Below are positions 55,397 through 63,222 of a DNA stretch of 64,000 nucleotides, piece by piece. The notes beneath the pieces were generated by a model. The model did no database searches and was not told the DNA's origin. It saw only the letters and a list, made by a program, of their open reading frames with translations. The first letter of the stretch is position 1. Every line of letters starts with the position of its first letter. Source of the DNA: Phycisphaeraceae bacterium (lineage in GTDB: Bacteria > Planctomycetota > Phycisphaerae > Phycisphaerales > UBA1924); assembly GCA_020639135.1 (NCBI GenBank), contig JACKHE010000003.1, positions 434,001-498,000 of the forward strand, read 5' to 3'. Both the position numbers and the translations under genes were made by a program.

Positions 55397-56920
55397 ATGC
55401 CCGATGCGCGTCCGCACTCCGGAATCCTACTTATGCTTAGATCACGCAGGCGCTCATCGCGTCGTTCACGCTCAAGGGGCCAAGACAACGGACTCGACAC
55501 TCCGTTGTTCACGTTTAACCGCCTCGGTGACCAACTGACATGCAGGGATCTTGCGACGAGTTGTCTCGTCTGCGGAGCAACGGGGAGTGGCAAGAGCACT
55601 TCGGCTATCGCTCATCTCAATGTGGAGACGATGCGCATCGGCGCCTCGGTTGTCCTCACATCATTCAAGCCCGACGACTCTGAGAGATTTCTGCGGCAGG
55701 CGGCGAGCGCGGGGAGGCAAGACGATGTCCGGGTGCTCCGCGTTGGGGGGTTCGCCTTCAACCCGCTCGCCTTCGAACAGGAACGGTGTCAGACAGCCGG
55801 AGGACGGCTGGAATCTCTGGTCAGCCTCATCACGCTTCCGTTGGAGCGGCAGCGGAGATTCGGCGCCGGCGGGGATCCGCACTGGAAAGTCGCGGCAGCG
55901 GATCTGGTTCGGTCGTTGTGTGTGATCTATGCCGCGGCAGGGGTCAAGCTGTCGTTCAGGCTGATCCATGAGACGATCACTTCATTGCCGATGTGCGAGG
56001 ACGACGTTCACGACCCCTTCTGGCAGTCACGGTGCCCCGCGTACGCAGCGATCCAGCAAGCGAACCGTAGTGAGCTGCCTGACACCGAAGCCCAGCAACT
56101 CGACATGGCTGCTCGGCACATTCTGCAGACGGTCCCGGCCACACCGCAGAAAACGATGATGTCGATCGTTCAGACATTGTCATCGAGCCTGTCGCCGCTC
56201 CTGTACGGCGAACTGGGCGAAATCATCAACGCGGATCAGGACACCTGGTCACCCCTTTCAGTTGTCGAATCGTCGGAGGTGACCGTGATCGACATCCCGG
56301 TTCAGGGTTGGGGGCCATCAGGCGCCGTCTTGCAGCGCATGATCCTGACTGCGACGCAGCGGGAGATCATCCGTCGGCGTCCCGATCAGATCACGCCACC
56401 GATGATTGTGCTGTCCTGCGATGAGTTCCCAGGAATCTGTGACCCGGAAGATGATTTGAAATTTCTGGTCACATGCCGAGATCGCGCCGCGTGCATGATT
56501 CTGGGAATCCAGTCGCTCTCCTCGCTCCGGTTGGCGCTGCACGACGCGACCGGAGCACGCGCTGCCGAGGCTGTCATGGGGGCGCCCGGGATCAAGCTGT
56601 TCGGGGCGAGCTCTGATCCCGACACGCTCGACGCGGCGTCGCGGGTTTTCTCCGTCGTCCCGACGCCCAGGATCAGCTTCGGATCGAACAGCCAGGACGG
56701 GCCGGTCGGTGACGGTCACCGCCCTCGGAAGCCGGGGCACAGCTTCAATTACAGCTCCTCGATGGACCCGGACATCACAGGCCGTGATTTGCTGTGCTTG
56801 AAAACAGGGGGCGAACACAATCATTTCATCTGTGAGTTTTACTGCTCGGTCACCGGCCGAACCTGGAAATCTTCCGGCAAATCTTCGCTGAAGGTCGGCA
56901 TCCGGCAACGCTTCGACTGA
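55397..56920 (+). CDS. TraD/VirD4-like (type IV coupling-type) ATPase
   Basis: 507 aa from the ATG at 55397 (or 55433). Walker A at about 60-68 in CLVCGATGSGKSTSAIAHLN; the Walker B-like MIVLSCDEFPGICDPEDDLK with Asp-Glu; a later CMILGIQSLSSLRLAL block typical of the TraG/VirD4 and HerA-FtsK clades. No N-terminal transmembrane helices are present in this protein. A separate membrane protein follows directly in the next gene, which may supply the anchor. Likely part of DNA transfer or mobilisation of the element. Not FtsK, as the gamma domain is absent. Confidence 0.72.
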   Translation: MPDARPHSGILLMLRSRRRSSRRSRSRGQDNGLDTPLFTFNRLGDQLTCRDLATSCLVCGATGSGKSTSAIAHLNVETMRIGASVVLTSFKPDDSERFLRQAASAGRQDDVRVLRVGGFAFNPLAFEQERCQTAGGRLESLVSLITLPLERQRRFGAGGDPHWKVAAADLVRSLCVIYAAAGVKLSFRLIHETITSLPMCEDDVHDPFWQSRCPAYAAIQQANRSELPDTEAQQLDMAARHILQTVPATPQKTMMSIVQTLSSSLSPLLYGELGEIINADQDTWSPLSVVESSEVTVIDIPVQGWGPSGAVLQRMILTATQREIIRRRPDQITPPMIVLSCDEFPGICDPEDDLKFLVTCRDRAACMILGIQSLSSLRLALHDATGARAAEAVMGAPGIKLFGASSDPDTLDAASRVFSVVPTPRISFGSNSQDGPVGDGHRPRKPGHSFNYSSSMDPDITGRDLLCLKTGGEHNHFICEFYCSVTGRTWKSSGKSSLKVGIRQRFD

Positions 56921-56982
56921 TCTACCCCGCCGCGCCGTGCGGCAATCTCCATTGGCTCTACCCCAACTCAAGGAGCGACATC

Positions 56983-57723
56983 ATGACAACCAACCCCAAC
57001 AATCTCTCCGCCTGGCAGCAGATTCAGCGCACCCGCAAGAACACCAGAGAGGCGATGGCGATCGCGAACGAATCGGCCGGGCTCCTGGCGAGCCTGTACC
57101 TGCTGGCCTTCGTGCTGGCCTCCCTCACGCTGTTCCCGATCATACATTTCCGGATCGGGTGGCGGCTCGTCGGCCTGACGTTCTTTTCTGCGGTCATCCT
57201 CAATGGTGTGTCGTTGATGTTCACAGGCGGCTACGCCGGGATGCTGGTCCAGCTGTGGAGCCTGACGCAGATCGCGGCGTTCTTCGCGCAGATCATCGCG
57301 GTGTTTCGGCGCACCGTGCTCCCGCCGAAGCCGCCCGTCGATCCCATGGAGTTCGGCGAGCTGTTCCCGCCGCTGCGGCGGCAGCTCCAGATGGCCACCC
57401 GCGGGTTGATCGATCGCCCGCACATGGACCTGATCGTCGTCGAGCCGGCCCTGCTGCTGGTGTTCACGCTGGTCGTCTGGCTGGCCGAGCAGTGGGATCG
57501 GCACGAGGGTGTCGAGGCGCCGCCCGGCGCCTGGATCGTGCCGCTGTGCGGCGCGATCGGGATCTTCCTGCTCGGCGTCCAGATGCTCTCGGAAGATCGC
57601 AAGGCGAGCGCCGAACACGCGGCGCAGATCCGCCAGCAGGAGTGGAGGGCGGAGATCGCCCGCAAGCAGAACCGGACCGATGAGCCCCGGCCGATCGAGG
57701 GATTCGTTGAGAACGACCGCTGA
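56983..57723 (+). CDS. Multi-spanning membrane protein of the mobile region
   Basis: 246 aa, ATG at 56983 behind AAGGAGCGACATC. About four hydrophobic segments: 33-55 (LASLYLLAFVLASLTLFPII), 60-82 (LVGLTFFSAVILNGVSLMFT), about 155-172 (LIVVEPALLLVFTLVVWLAE) and 189-206 (AWIVPLCGAIGIFLLGVQML). A charged amphipathic C terminus follows. It starts 62 bp after the ATPase gene, so it may be its membrane anchor. No family recognised. Confidence 0.55.
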   Translation: MTTNPNNLSAWQQIQRTRKNTREAMAIANESAGLLASLYLLAFVLASLTLFPIIHFRIGWRLVGLTFFSAVILNGVSLMFTGGYAGMLVQLWSLTQIAAFFAQIIAVFRRTVLPPKPPVDPMEFGELFPPLRRQLQMATRGLIDRPHMDLIVVEPALLLVFTLVVWLAEQWDRHEGVEAPPGAWIVPLCGAIGIFLLGVQMLSEDRKASAEHAAQIRQQEWRAEIARKQNRTDEPRPIEGFVENDR

Positions 57724-57818
57724 GCGCGAGATTGTTTCGGCGTCGAACCCGATGACGCCTCCCACCTACCCGTATCCCTATCCCATCTCTCAACCCTACT
57801 GCAGCATGGAGGCTGATC

Positions 57819-58067
57819 ATGCTCGAGCACCAGGACAGCGACCGCCAGTTCCGTCCGCCGAAACCGCTCAACAGACGCGAGATCCACGACGCGGTGGGGC
57901 ATCTGCCGCCGTTCATCGGCGCGGACGTCGCCTCGCGGGTGCTCGGCGTTTCGAAGAGCACGCTCTACAAGCGTGTGGCGCGAGGTGAGTACCGCGACGC
58001 CGTGAAGCGCGGCAAGCCGCTGGTGTTCTGGCGGGACCGGCTGATCCGCCGTCACTTCGGCGGCTGA
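57819..58067 (+). CDS. Small helix-turn-helix protein (excisionase-like)
   Basis: 82 aa, ATG at 57819 behind GGAGG. IGADVASRVLGVSKSTLYKR forms the helix-turn-helix and VARGEYRDAVKRGKPLVFWR the wing, as in MerR-type/AlpA excisionases. It lies 101 bp before the first tyrosine recombinase and could be its directionality factor. Confidence 0.65.
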   Translation: MLEHQDSDRQFRPPKPLNRREIHDAVGHLPPFIGADVASRVLGVSKSTLYKRVARGEYRDAVKRGKPLVFWRDRLIRRHFGG

Positions 58068-58168
58068 CCGATCGGCAACGCCCACTTCACACCTTTCCGT
58101 GTGTGCGCTATGGCTGCGCACATGCTCTACCAAGGCTCTGGCAACTACACCGAAGATGGAGGCCCATC

Positions 58169-59323
58169 ATGAAATACGAGGACCAGGAAACCGTGCACGG
58201 CACCCGTGTGACGATCGGGCGCCGCGTGCAGCACCGCAAGGTCAGGGGCGAGCGGATCGAGCGCATCTCGAAGAACTTCACCGCCGAGTTCATGGACATC
58301 GATGGTGTCCGGCGGATCGAGTCGCTTGGCACTCCCATCAAACGCGAGGCCCGGAAGTTAGCAACCGAGATTCAGGCAAAGCTCGACGAAGGCAGGGATG
58401 TCCGCCGTCGGCGCGGCCCGGTCACGATTGAGCAGTTGATCGCAAAGTACACGGCGTACGCCGCGAGCAAGGGCCTGGCGCACACGTCCCTGGCGAAGTA
58501 CCGCGCCGATCTCGAGAAGCTCGCCTGGTTTTGCGCCGAGCTTGGCGTGGTCCGTGCGGATCGATTCGATGAGCCGACGTTCCAGGCGTATGGCGCCTGG
58601 CTCCGGGAGCAGCGACACAAACAGGGATTGAAATACTCGGCGAAAACCGTCTTGACCGCGATGACACTCTGTCTTCAATGCTTCCGGTGGGCCTGGAGGA
58701 CCGGGCTCATGCCGGAGTATCGCCTGGTCTCGGCTCGATTGCCTTGGGGCCGGCCGAGATCCCAGCCATGCTTCACGACCGAGCAAGTCGAGGCACTGCT
58801 GGATCGAACAACAGGCATCACGCATGCCGCGATTGCGCTCGGCGGCTACGCTGGGCTCCGCGTCGGCGAGATCCAGCAGCTCCGCTGGACTGACGTGCGG
58901 CTCGACCGCGGCAAGCTCGGCGTCCTGCACATCCAGCGGGGCGGCTCTGCCGGCACGACAAAGGACAAGGACCCCAGGTTCGTGCCGATACACCCGAGGG
59001 TCCGGGCGGCGCTCGATGCGCTTGAGCGCACCGATCCGCTGGTCCTGCCAGGCCTGAGCGACCGGACGCTGCTGGGCCGGATCAAGCGGCTGTGCCGAGA
59101 GCTGGGCTACGACCCGAGATTGAAAACCCACTCCCTGCGCCATCACTTCGCTTCGTATTGCGCCGCCAGTGCGAGGGTCCCTTACAGAATGGCTCTGGCC
59201 TGGATGGGGCACTCGTCAAGCCAAGTGCTTGACCTCTACTACCATCTCCACGACGAGGATTCGGAGGCGGCGATGCAGACTCTCGCGGGTGTTCACTCGC
59301 TCAACCGGGACCGCGGCCGATGA
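58169..59323 (+). CDS. Tyrosine recombinase / integrase 1
   Basis: 384 aa from the ATG at 58169 (MKYEDQETVHGTRV), behind GGAGG; an upstream start at 58103 is less likely. A SAM-like N-terminal core-binding domain (IEQLIAKYTAYAASKG to VLTAMTLCLQCF) and the catalytic domain with R231 (YAGLRVGEIQQL), K265, H321-x-x-R324 (HSLRHHFAS), H348 (GHSSSQVLDLYYH) and Y357/Y358. All catalytic residues are present, so it should be active. It probably mobilises the element that holds it. Confidence 0.85.
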   Translation: MKYEDQETVHGTRVTIGRRVQHRKVRGERIERISKNFTAEFMDIDGVRRIESLGTPIKREARKLATEIQAKLDEGRDVRRRRGPVTIEQLIAKYTAYAASKGLAHTSLAKYRADLEKLAWFCAELGVVRADRFDEPTFQAYGAWLREQRHKQGLKYSAKTVLTAMTLCLQCFRWAWRTGLMPEYRLVSARLPWGRPRSQPCFTTEQVEALLDRTTGITHAAIALGGYAGLRVGEIQQLRWTDVRLDRGKLGVLHIQRGGSAGTTKDKDPRFVPIHPRVRAALDALERTDPLVLPGLSDRTLLGRIKRLCRELGYDPRLKTHSLRHHFASYCAASARVPYRMALAWMGHSSSQVLDLYYHLHDEDSEAAMQTLAGVHSLNRDRGR

Positions 59324-59622
59324 ACGCGGAGCGTTCATCGAACAGACAGGAAATGCGTCATGCCGGAGCGGGATCGTCGTCGGGGTCTCACCCCGTGAGC
59401 CCGGCCCCGACGAGGATCCCGCGCAGGCGTGCGGCGACCGCTCTCCGCTCCCATCCGAACCCACCCATGCCGGACGGGCTGAGTCCGAGGGGTCTCTCCT
59501 GCAGACCATCGTATTCGAATATGCAGTCTTCCACACCCTCGTATTCACACGATCGTCCAACAACCCTCGGTTGGCAACGGGGTGTTTTCATCGCCTGTGA
59601 GTTGCGTTATCCACAGGCTGAT

Positions 59623-60129
59623 ATGACAAAGCTCGCTGACTTCATCTATTTCGAGATGAACATGTCGCCCCGGGAGCTCCGACGGATCCTGGGCGTCAAA
59701 GACCGTTCGACCGTGTGGCGCTACCTCACGGGCAAGCGGATCCCACAACCCAGAGTCCTGCAGAAGATCTACGAGATCTCCGGCGGCAGGGTCACGCTCG
59801 AGGACTTCCTCGACCCGGCGCCGCCGGAGTGCGCCGAGCTCATCCGGCTCCCCGACGGCCAGCAGAAGATGCTCCTGCCGTGGTCGCCAGAGCGAACGAT
59901 CCGTGAACAGGACCACCCCGAAGCCGTCCCCGAGGCCAGGATCAGCCCACCCATCAAGCGGGCGTTGGAGGTCCTCGACGGTCGGGGCTGGTTCACGCCC
60001 TCGGGCAAGGTGCTGCTCGATGGCCGTGTCACGGACTTCAAACGCCTCGTTCAGGCCGCCAACGAAACCCTCAAAGCCAGGGGCCAGGACCCGATCCCGT
60101 ACCCCGGGGTAGCGCCGCTGCATGACTGA
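59623..60129 (+). CDS. Helix-turn-helix protein upstream of integrase 2
   Basis: 168 aa from the ATG at 59623 (MTKLADFIYFEMNMS); the frame extends back to 59320 but that part has no conserved look. MSPRELRRILGVKDRSTVWR and YLTGKRIPQPRVLQ form a helix-turn-helix, and IYEISGGRVTLEDFLDP follows. The second half (KRALEVLDGRGWFTPSGKVL) is a separate small domain. It overlaps the next gene by 8 bp. Probably a regulator of the integration module. Confidence 0.55.
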   Translation: MTKLADFIYFEMNMSPRELRRILGVKDRSTVWRYLTGKRIPQPRVLQKIYEISGGRVTLEDFLDPAPPECAELIRLPDGQQKMLLPWSPERTIREQDHPEAVPEARISPPIKRALEVLDGRGWFTPSGKVLLDGRVTDFKRLVQAANETLKARGQDPIPYPGVAPLHD

Positions 60130-60628
60130 GCGCGCGGATTCCGCGCCACAGGCGCCACGAAAATCACCATCAAACCGGAGCACCGCGTTGACCACGAACC
60201 CCAACCATGCGCCAACTGAAGACGACCGCCACGGCGTCCCCGAGCTGCTGACCACAGCCGAGGTCGCGGCGCTGCTCCGCGTCCACCGCAACACCTTGGA
60301 CAGCGAGCGGGACGCCGGGCGATTGGCCTGCACCAGGATCGGCTCACGTGTGTTCTACACACCGGCCCAGGTGCGGGCGTACCTGAACCAACAACAAGGA
60401 GATCGAGCGGAAGGATGTTCTACGAACCGATCTGGGAGTACGAGGGTCACAGGCTCGTCCTGCGGCCCGACACCCCCAACTACGCCATCTATTGGAGAGG
60501 CCCGCGAGATCGCCGTGTCCGGCGCCAGAGCACGCGCACGAGCGATCTCGAAGAGGCCAAACGCAAGCTCGTTGAATTCGTCAGGGCACGAGCAAATCCA
60601 AAGCCCGAATCCCCCGAGAACGTCCTGA
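60122..60628 (+). CDS. AlpA/excisionase-like DNA-binding protein with long overlap into integrase 2
   Basis: 168 aa. The excisionase-type winged helix is ELLTTAEVAALLRVHRNTLD and ERDAGRLACTRIGSRVFYTP through VRAYLNQ (about residues 40-90). From residue 98 on, the frame overlaps the integrase 2 gene for 214 nt in another frame and has low-complexity composition (TNRSGSTRVTG, GARARARAISK), so the functional part is probably the first 95 residues. An alternative TTG start at 60188 would keep the domain. Confidence 0.55.
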   Translation: MTERADSAPQAPRKSPSNRSTALTTNPNHAPTEDDRHGVPELLTTAEVAALLRVHRNTLDSERDAGRLACTRIGSRVFYTPAQVRAYLNQQQGDRAEGCSTNRSGSTRVTGSSCGPTPPTTPSIGEAREIAVSGARARARAISKRPNASSLNSSGHEQIQSPNPPRTS

Positions 60629-61503
60629 TCCTGGACGTGCTCTGCGATTACATCGAAGGGTCCGACGACTCTTCGGATCTCGTCGTCAACCGGAGTAGGC
60701 AGCGGGCGGAATACGCACTCGGGCACTTCGATGCATTCTGCGAGTTCGAGGGGATCGACACCGTTGCGGATTTCACACTCAGCGTTCAGAAGCGATACAT
60801 CGAGAAGAGACTCCGCGACATCCGTGCCCGTGGGTTCAAGGGCTCGAACGGAACGATCAATCGGGAATTGACCGTCCTCAAGGCTGCATTGAATTACGCA
60901 TGGAAGCATGGTCGGCTGGACACAGTCCCCCACATCGGGCTGCTCCAACCGCCCCCATCCCGGGATCGGTTCTTGCGGCAGCCAGAGGTCCATCGGCTCC
61001 TAGAAGCATGCATGTCGGAGCACCTCAAGCTCTATGTGCGGCTTGCCCTGCACACGTTGCAACGACCAATCGCGATCTACTCCCTCACCGTCGATCAGAT
61101 CGATCTGGAGATGGGCAGGATCGACTTTCTCCCGCGAGGCGTGGCGCAGTCGAACAAGCGTCGCCCGGTTGTCCCCATCACACCGACGCTCCTACCGCAT
61201 CTGGAAGAGGCGATTGGCGGCTCTGTGACCGGGCACATCCTCGAGTATCACGGCAAGCCGATCAGTAGCGTCAAGAAATCGTTCGGACGAGCGGTCGAGC
61301 AAGCCGGGCTCAGGGAGGTCACCCCCTACACACTCCGACACACCGGGGCAACGCTGATGGCCGCCGCCGGCGTTCCCCTCCGGCAGATCGCCGGGATGCT
61401 CGGGCATACGGAGGCCAGAACAACGGAGATCTACGCGAAGCACCACCCGGATTTCTTGAAGGACGCGACTGCGGCGATCGAGGATCTGTTCGGGGAAGAA
61501 TGA
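60415..61503 (+). CDS. Tyrosine recombinase / integrase 2
   Basis: 362 aa from the ATG at 60415. Core-binding domain at about 70-180 and catalytic domain with R217 (LHTLQRPIAIYSL), K248, R308 (TPYTLRHTGATLMAA), H331 (GMLGHTEARTTEIYAKHH) and Y340. The box II His is Tyr305 (Y-x-x-R instead of H-x-x-R), which is rarer but known in related integrases. It lies about 1.3 kb from the tRNA-Val fragment at 62781 and is a candidate for the enzyme that used this site. Confidence 0.82.
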   Translation: MFYEPIWEYEGHRLVLRPDTPNYAIYWRGPRDRRVRRQSTRTSDLEEAKRKLVEFVRARANPKPESPENVLILDVLCDYIEGSDDSSDLVVNRSRQRAEYALGHFDAFCEFEGIDTVADFTLSVQKRYIEKRLRDIRARGFKGSNGTINRELTVLKAALNYAWKHGRLDTVPHIGLLQPPPSRDRFLRQPEVHRLLEACMSEHLKLYVRLALHTLQRPIAIYSLTVDQIDLEMGRIDFLPRGVAQSNKRRPVVPITPTLLPHLEEAIGGSVTGHILEYHGKPISSVKKSFGRAVEQAGLREVTPYTLRHTGATLMAAAGVPLRQIAGMLGHTEARTTEIYAKHHPDFLKDATAAIEDLFGEE

Positions 61504-61612
61504 AACGTCAGCCTTGGACGCTCGCTCAAAAAACTCCTAGAGAGGGCGCCGACAGAGCAGGCCAGCCCGTGTAAAGCATGCGACAATCGCGGGTACGCAC
61601 ACACCGTGGAAA

Positions 61613-62275
61613 TTACTTCTGTGGCTTGCTCCCGGATCCTTCGGTTTTGGCTTTCTTGGATGGCTCCTTCGAGGTCGCTTTGGCTGGCTTCGCCTTGGCC
61701 TTGTTCTTCTCATCGTTATCAATGTGGTGTCCGCCGTTAGTCATTGTTCTGATCCCTTCTTCAACGCCCAGGAGTGATTCGGTACGGGCGTAGTACCGCT
61801 TCAACGCATCCCGCGAGCTGGCGAGGAAAACCGACACCACGAAGGCGACAGCCAAGCCGATCGCCTGCTCATCGACCGCATTGATCGATGAGACTCGCCA
61901 GATCAGGTACACCAGCAGGATTGAGATCAGCGTGTTGCCGTAGAACTGGTAATAGCGGTAGTGGTTATTGACGATCCAGTCGTAGCCCGGGAGCCGCTCA
62001 TGGAGCCTATGGTCGCTCCAGGACGGGCGATCCACGCCGGTGGCGTGATGGAGCGAGTCCACAAGGATCCACCGAAGTGCGCTCGCGGTCATCCCAAGGC
62101 CGACCGAAGCGATGGTGACGTACAGGAATCCCCCGATCGTCGGCCCAGCTATGGACGAGCCATGGAGCCAGGAGCGGACCTCCTCGGAGATGAGGCCGAA
62201 GCCCCAGAGGAGAACAAACCCGGGGATGAGGTAGGCGATCAAGACGCCGAAGTTCCTGCTTGAAACCTCCTGCAC
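61613..62275 (-). CDS. Membrane protein with charged C-terminal tail
   Basis: 220 aa. Start GTG at 62275, preceded by GAGGA; the longer frame would begin at a TTG that is part of the -35 box of its own promoter, so it is rejected. Four hydrophobic segments: FGVLIAYLIPGFVLLWGFGL, GGFLYVTIASVGLGMTASAL, LISILLVYLIWRVSS and AIGLAVAFVVSVFLASS. The tail is Lys/Ala/Glu-rich (NDEKNKAKAKPAKATSKEPS). Divergent from the XRE regulator and probably controlled by it. The function is unknown. Confidence 0.6.
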   Translation of the reverse strand: MQEVSSRNFGVLIAYLIPGFVLLWGFGLISEEVRSWLHGSSIAGPTIGGFLYVTIASVGLGMTASALRWILVDSLHHATGVDRPSWSDHRLHERLPGYDWIVNNHYRYYQFYGNTLISILLVYLIWRVSSINAVDEQAIGLAVAFVVSVFLASSRDALKRYYARTESLLGVEEGIRTMTNGGHHIDNDEKNKAKAKPAKATSKEPSKKAKTEGSGSKPQK

Positions 62276-62344
62276 GGGATCCTCACGCCGTCTGATTCGC
62301 CGCGGATCCCCGGTAGGCGCTGGTGCCGGGGGCGGCACGATAGC

Positions 62345-62374
62345 CAACGTATCCTGACACGCATCTCGTGTCAA
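62345..62374 (-). promoter_or_regulatory. Promoter of the divergent membrane protein gene
   Basis: On the minus strand TTGACA (62374-62369), a 17-base spacer and TACGTT (62351-62346). It overlaps the operator palindrome at 62355-62373. Confidence 0.6.
62355..62373. promoter_or_regulatory. Operator-like palindrome in the XRE divergent promoter
   Basis: Perfect arms TGACACG (62355-62361) and CGTGTCA (62367-62373) with a 5-base spacer. It covers the -35 box of the minus-strand promoter and lies 27 bp before the XRE gene ATG, as an autorepressor site would. Confidence 0.65.
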
Positions 62375-62399
62375 GGCAGAACCGCCTCAACATGGCGTC

Positions 62400-62651
62400 A
62401 TGCCGACGAAGGCCCAGAATCTCCGCGAGTATCGCCGGGTACCGGAGGTATTGCGTCAACTCCGTGAGGAAGCGGGCCTGACCCAGCGTGACCTCGGAGC
62501 GCTGCTCAAGAAGCCGCAATCATGGATCTACAACTGCGAATCATCCAACCGCAGGGTAGATATCGCGGAGTTCGCCCGGTGGAGCTGCGCTTGTGGGGTT
62601 GATCCGGTGAAGGCGTTCCGGCTTTATCTGAAGAATTCGGGCATCAACTGA
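62400..62651 (+). CDS. XRE-family helix-turn-helix regulator
   Basis: 83 aa. VLRQLREEAGLTQRDLGALL and KKPQSWIYNCESSNRRVDIA are the lambda-repressor-like helix-turn-helix. EFARWSCACGVDPVKAFRLY follows. The operator-like palindrome lies in front of it. A degenerate copy of its second half lies at 62990-63140, beyond the tRNA-Val fragment. Confidence 0.75.
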   Translation: MPTKAQNLREYRRVPEVLRQLREEAGLTQRDLGALLKKPQSWIYNCESSNRRVDIAEFARWSCACGVDPVKAFRLYLKNSGIN

Positions 62652-62702
62652 CTGGCGAGCCGACGTTGATCGAGGGAATCATCGCGCTCCTGCACAGCCG
62701 TA

Positions 62703-62720
62703 TGCGCCAAACGTGCGCCA
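62703..62720. repeat. Direct repeat TGCGCCA, left pair
   Basis: TGCGCCA at 62703-62709 and 62714-62720 (period 11). A second pair lies at 62912-62918 and 62922-62928 (period 10) on the other side of the tRNA-Val fragment. Candidate arm-type sites for an integrase. Confidence 0.45.
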
Positions 62721-62780
62721 AACCGCTGAGGCGCCGAAATAGGTTATGCCCTGAACTCCTTGGAGTCCGGCGGATTGGGA

Positions 62781-62829
62781 TGGTGGGCGATACTGGGATT
62801 GAACCAGTGACCTCTGCCATGTCAAGGCA
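62781..62829 (-). pseudogene. 3' half of a tRNA-Val(GAC) gene (attachment-site remnant)
   Basis: On the minus strand TGCC-TTGACAT-GGCA (anticodon arm with GAC), GAGGTCA, the T arm CTGGTTCAATCCCAG and TATCGCCCACCA with encoded CCA follow each other as in tRNA-Val. The sequence 5' of the anticodon stem does not form a D arm or acceptor strand, so only the 3' half exists. Such fragments are left when an element integrates by tyrosine recombinase at the anticodon stem. The intact copy is not in the window. Confidence 0.8.
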
Positions 62830-62911
62830 TAGCTACGCCATGAATGTCAAGGTTTCATTCGTCATCGTACCCATGTGAGCACACTGAGTCACTGGATTTC
62901 AGAGTGGCCCT

Positions 62912-62928
62912 TGCGCCAGTTTGCGCCA
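62912..62928. repeat. Direct repeat TGCGCCA, right pair
   Basis: TGCGCCA at 62912-62918 and 62922-62928, period 10. See the left pair at 62703. Confidence 0.45.
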
Positions 62929-62989
62929 GAATCATATCTCTATTGATCGTGCATTATTAGAGCATGAATGCAGGAATGAAATAAACGAT

Positions 62990-63140
62990 TGTTGCGCTGT
63001 TCAAGAATTCGCAGTCCTCGGTGTTCATCTGCGAAATATGCAATCGTCACGTGGATGTAGCCGATTTTGCCCGGTGGAGCGTGGTGTGCAGAATCAATCC
63101 GGTGGATGCGTACCAGAGATTTCTTGACCTCGCTGGGTCA
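62990..63140 (+). pseudogene. Degenerate copy of the XRE regulator gene (3' half)
   Basis: The translation FICEICNRHVDVADFARWSV and the following CRINPVDAYQRFLDL align with YNCESSNRRVDIAEFARWSC and ACGVDPVKAFRLYLKN of the XRE gene at 62400. The DNA also matches upstream (GCGCTGTTCAAGAATTCGCA against GCGCTGCTCAAGAAGCCGCA). The 5' half with the helix-turn-helix is missing. Confidence 0.65.
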
Positions 63141-63222
63141 AATGATTCTGACTACGGTTTCGTGGATAGTGATCAGAACAAGCGCATCAGCGTTTCCGAT
63201 ATCGCGTTCGGTATCGACGATT

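Larger units (their letters stand above)
62652..63222. other. 571-bp region with attachment-site remnants
   Basis: No intact protein gene. It holds pairs of TGCGCCA repeats (62703-62720 and 62912-62928), a 3' fragment of tRNA-Val (62781-62829), and a decayed XRE copy (62990-63140). Confidence 0.6.

Noticed and set aside
59320..59622. Extension of the helix-turn-helix gene back to 59320
   Set aside because: The translation is low in conserved pattern and overlaps the end of integrase 1; the helix-turn-helix gene starts well at 59623.
62275..62374. N-terminal extension of the membrane protein from a TTG at 62374
   Set aside because: The TTG is part of a -35 box (TTGACA) and the operator; the Pro-rich extension has no ribosome binding site.
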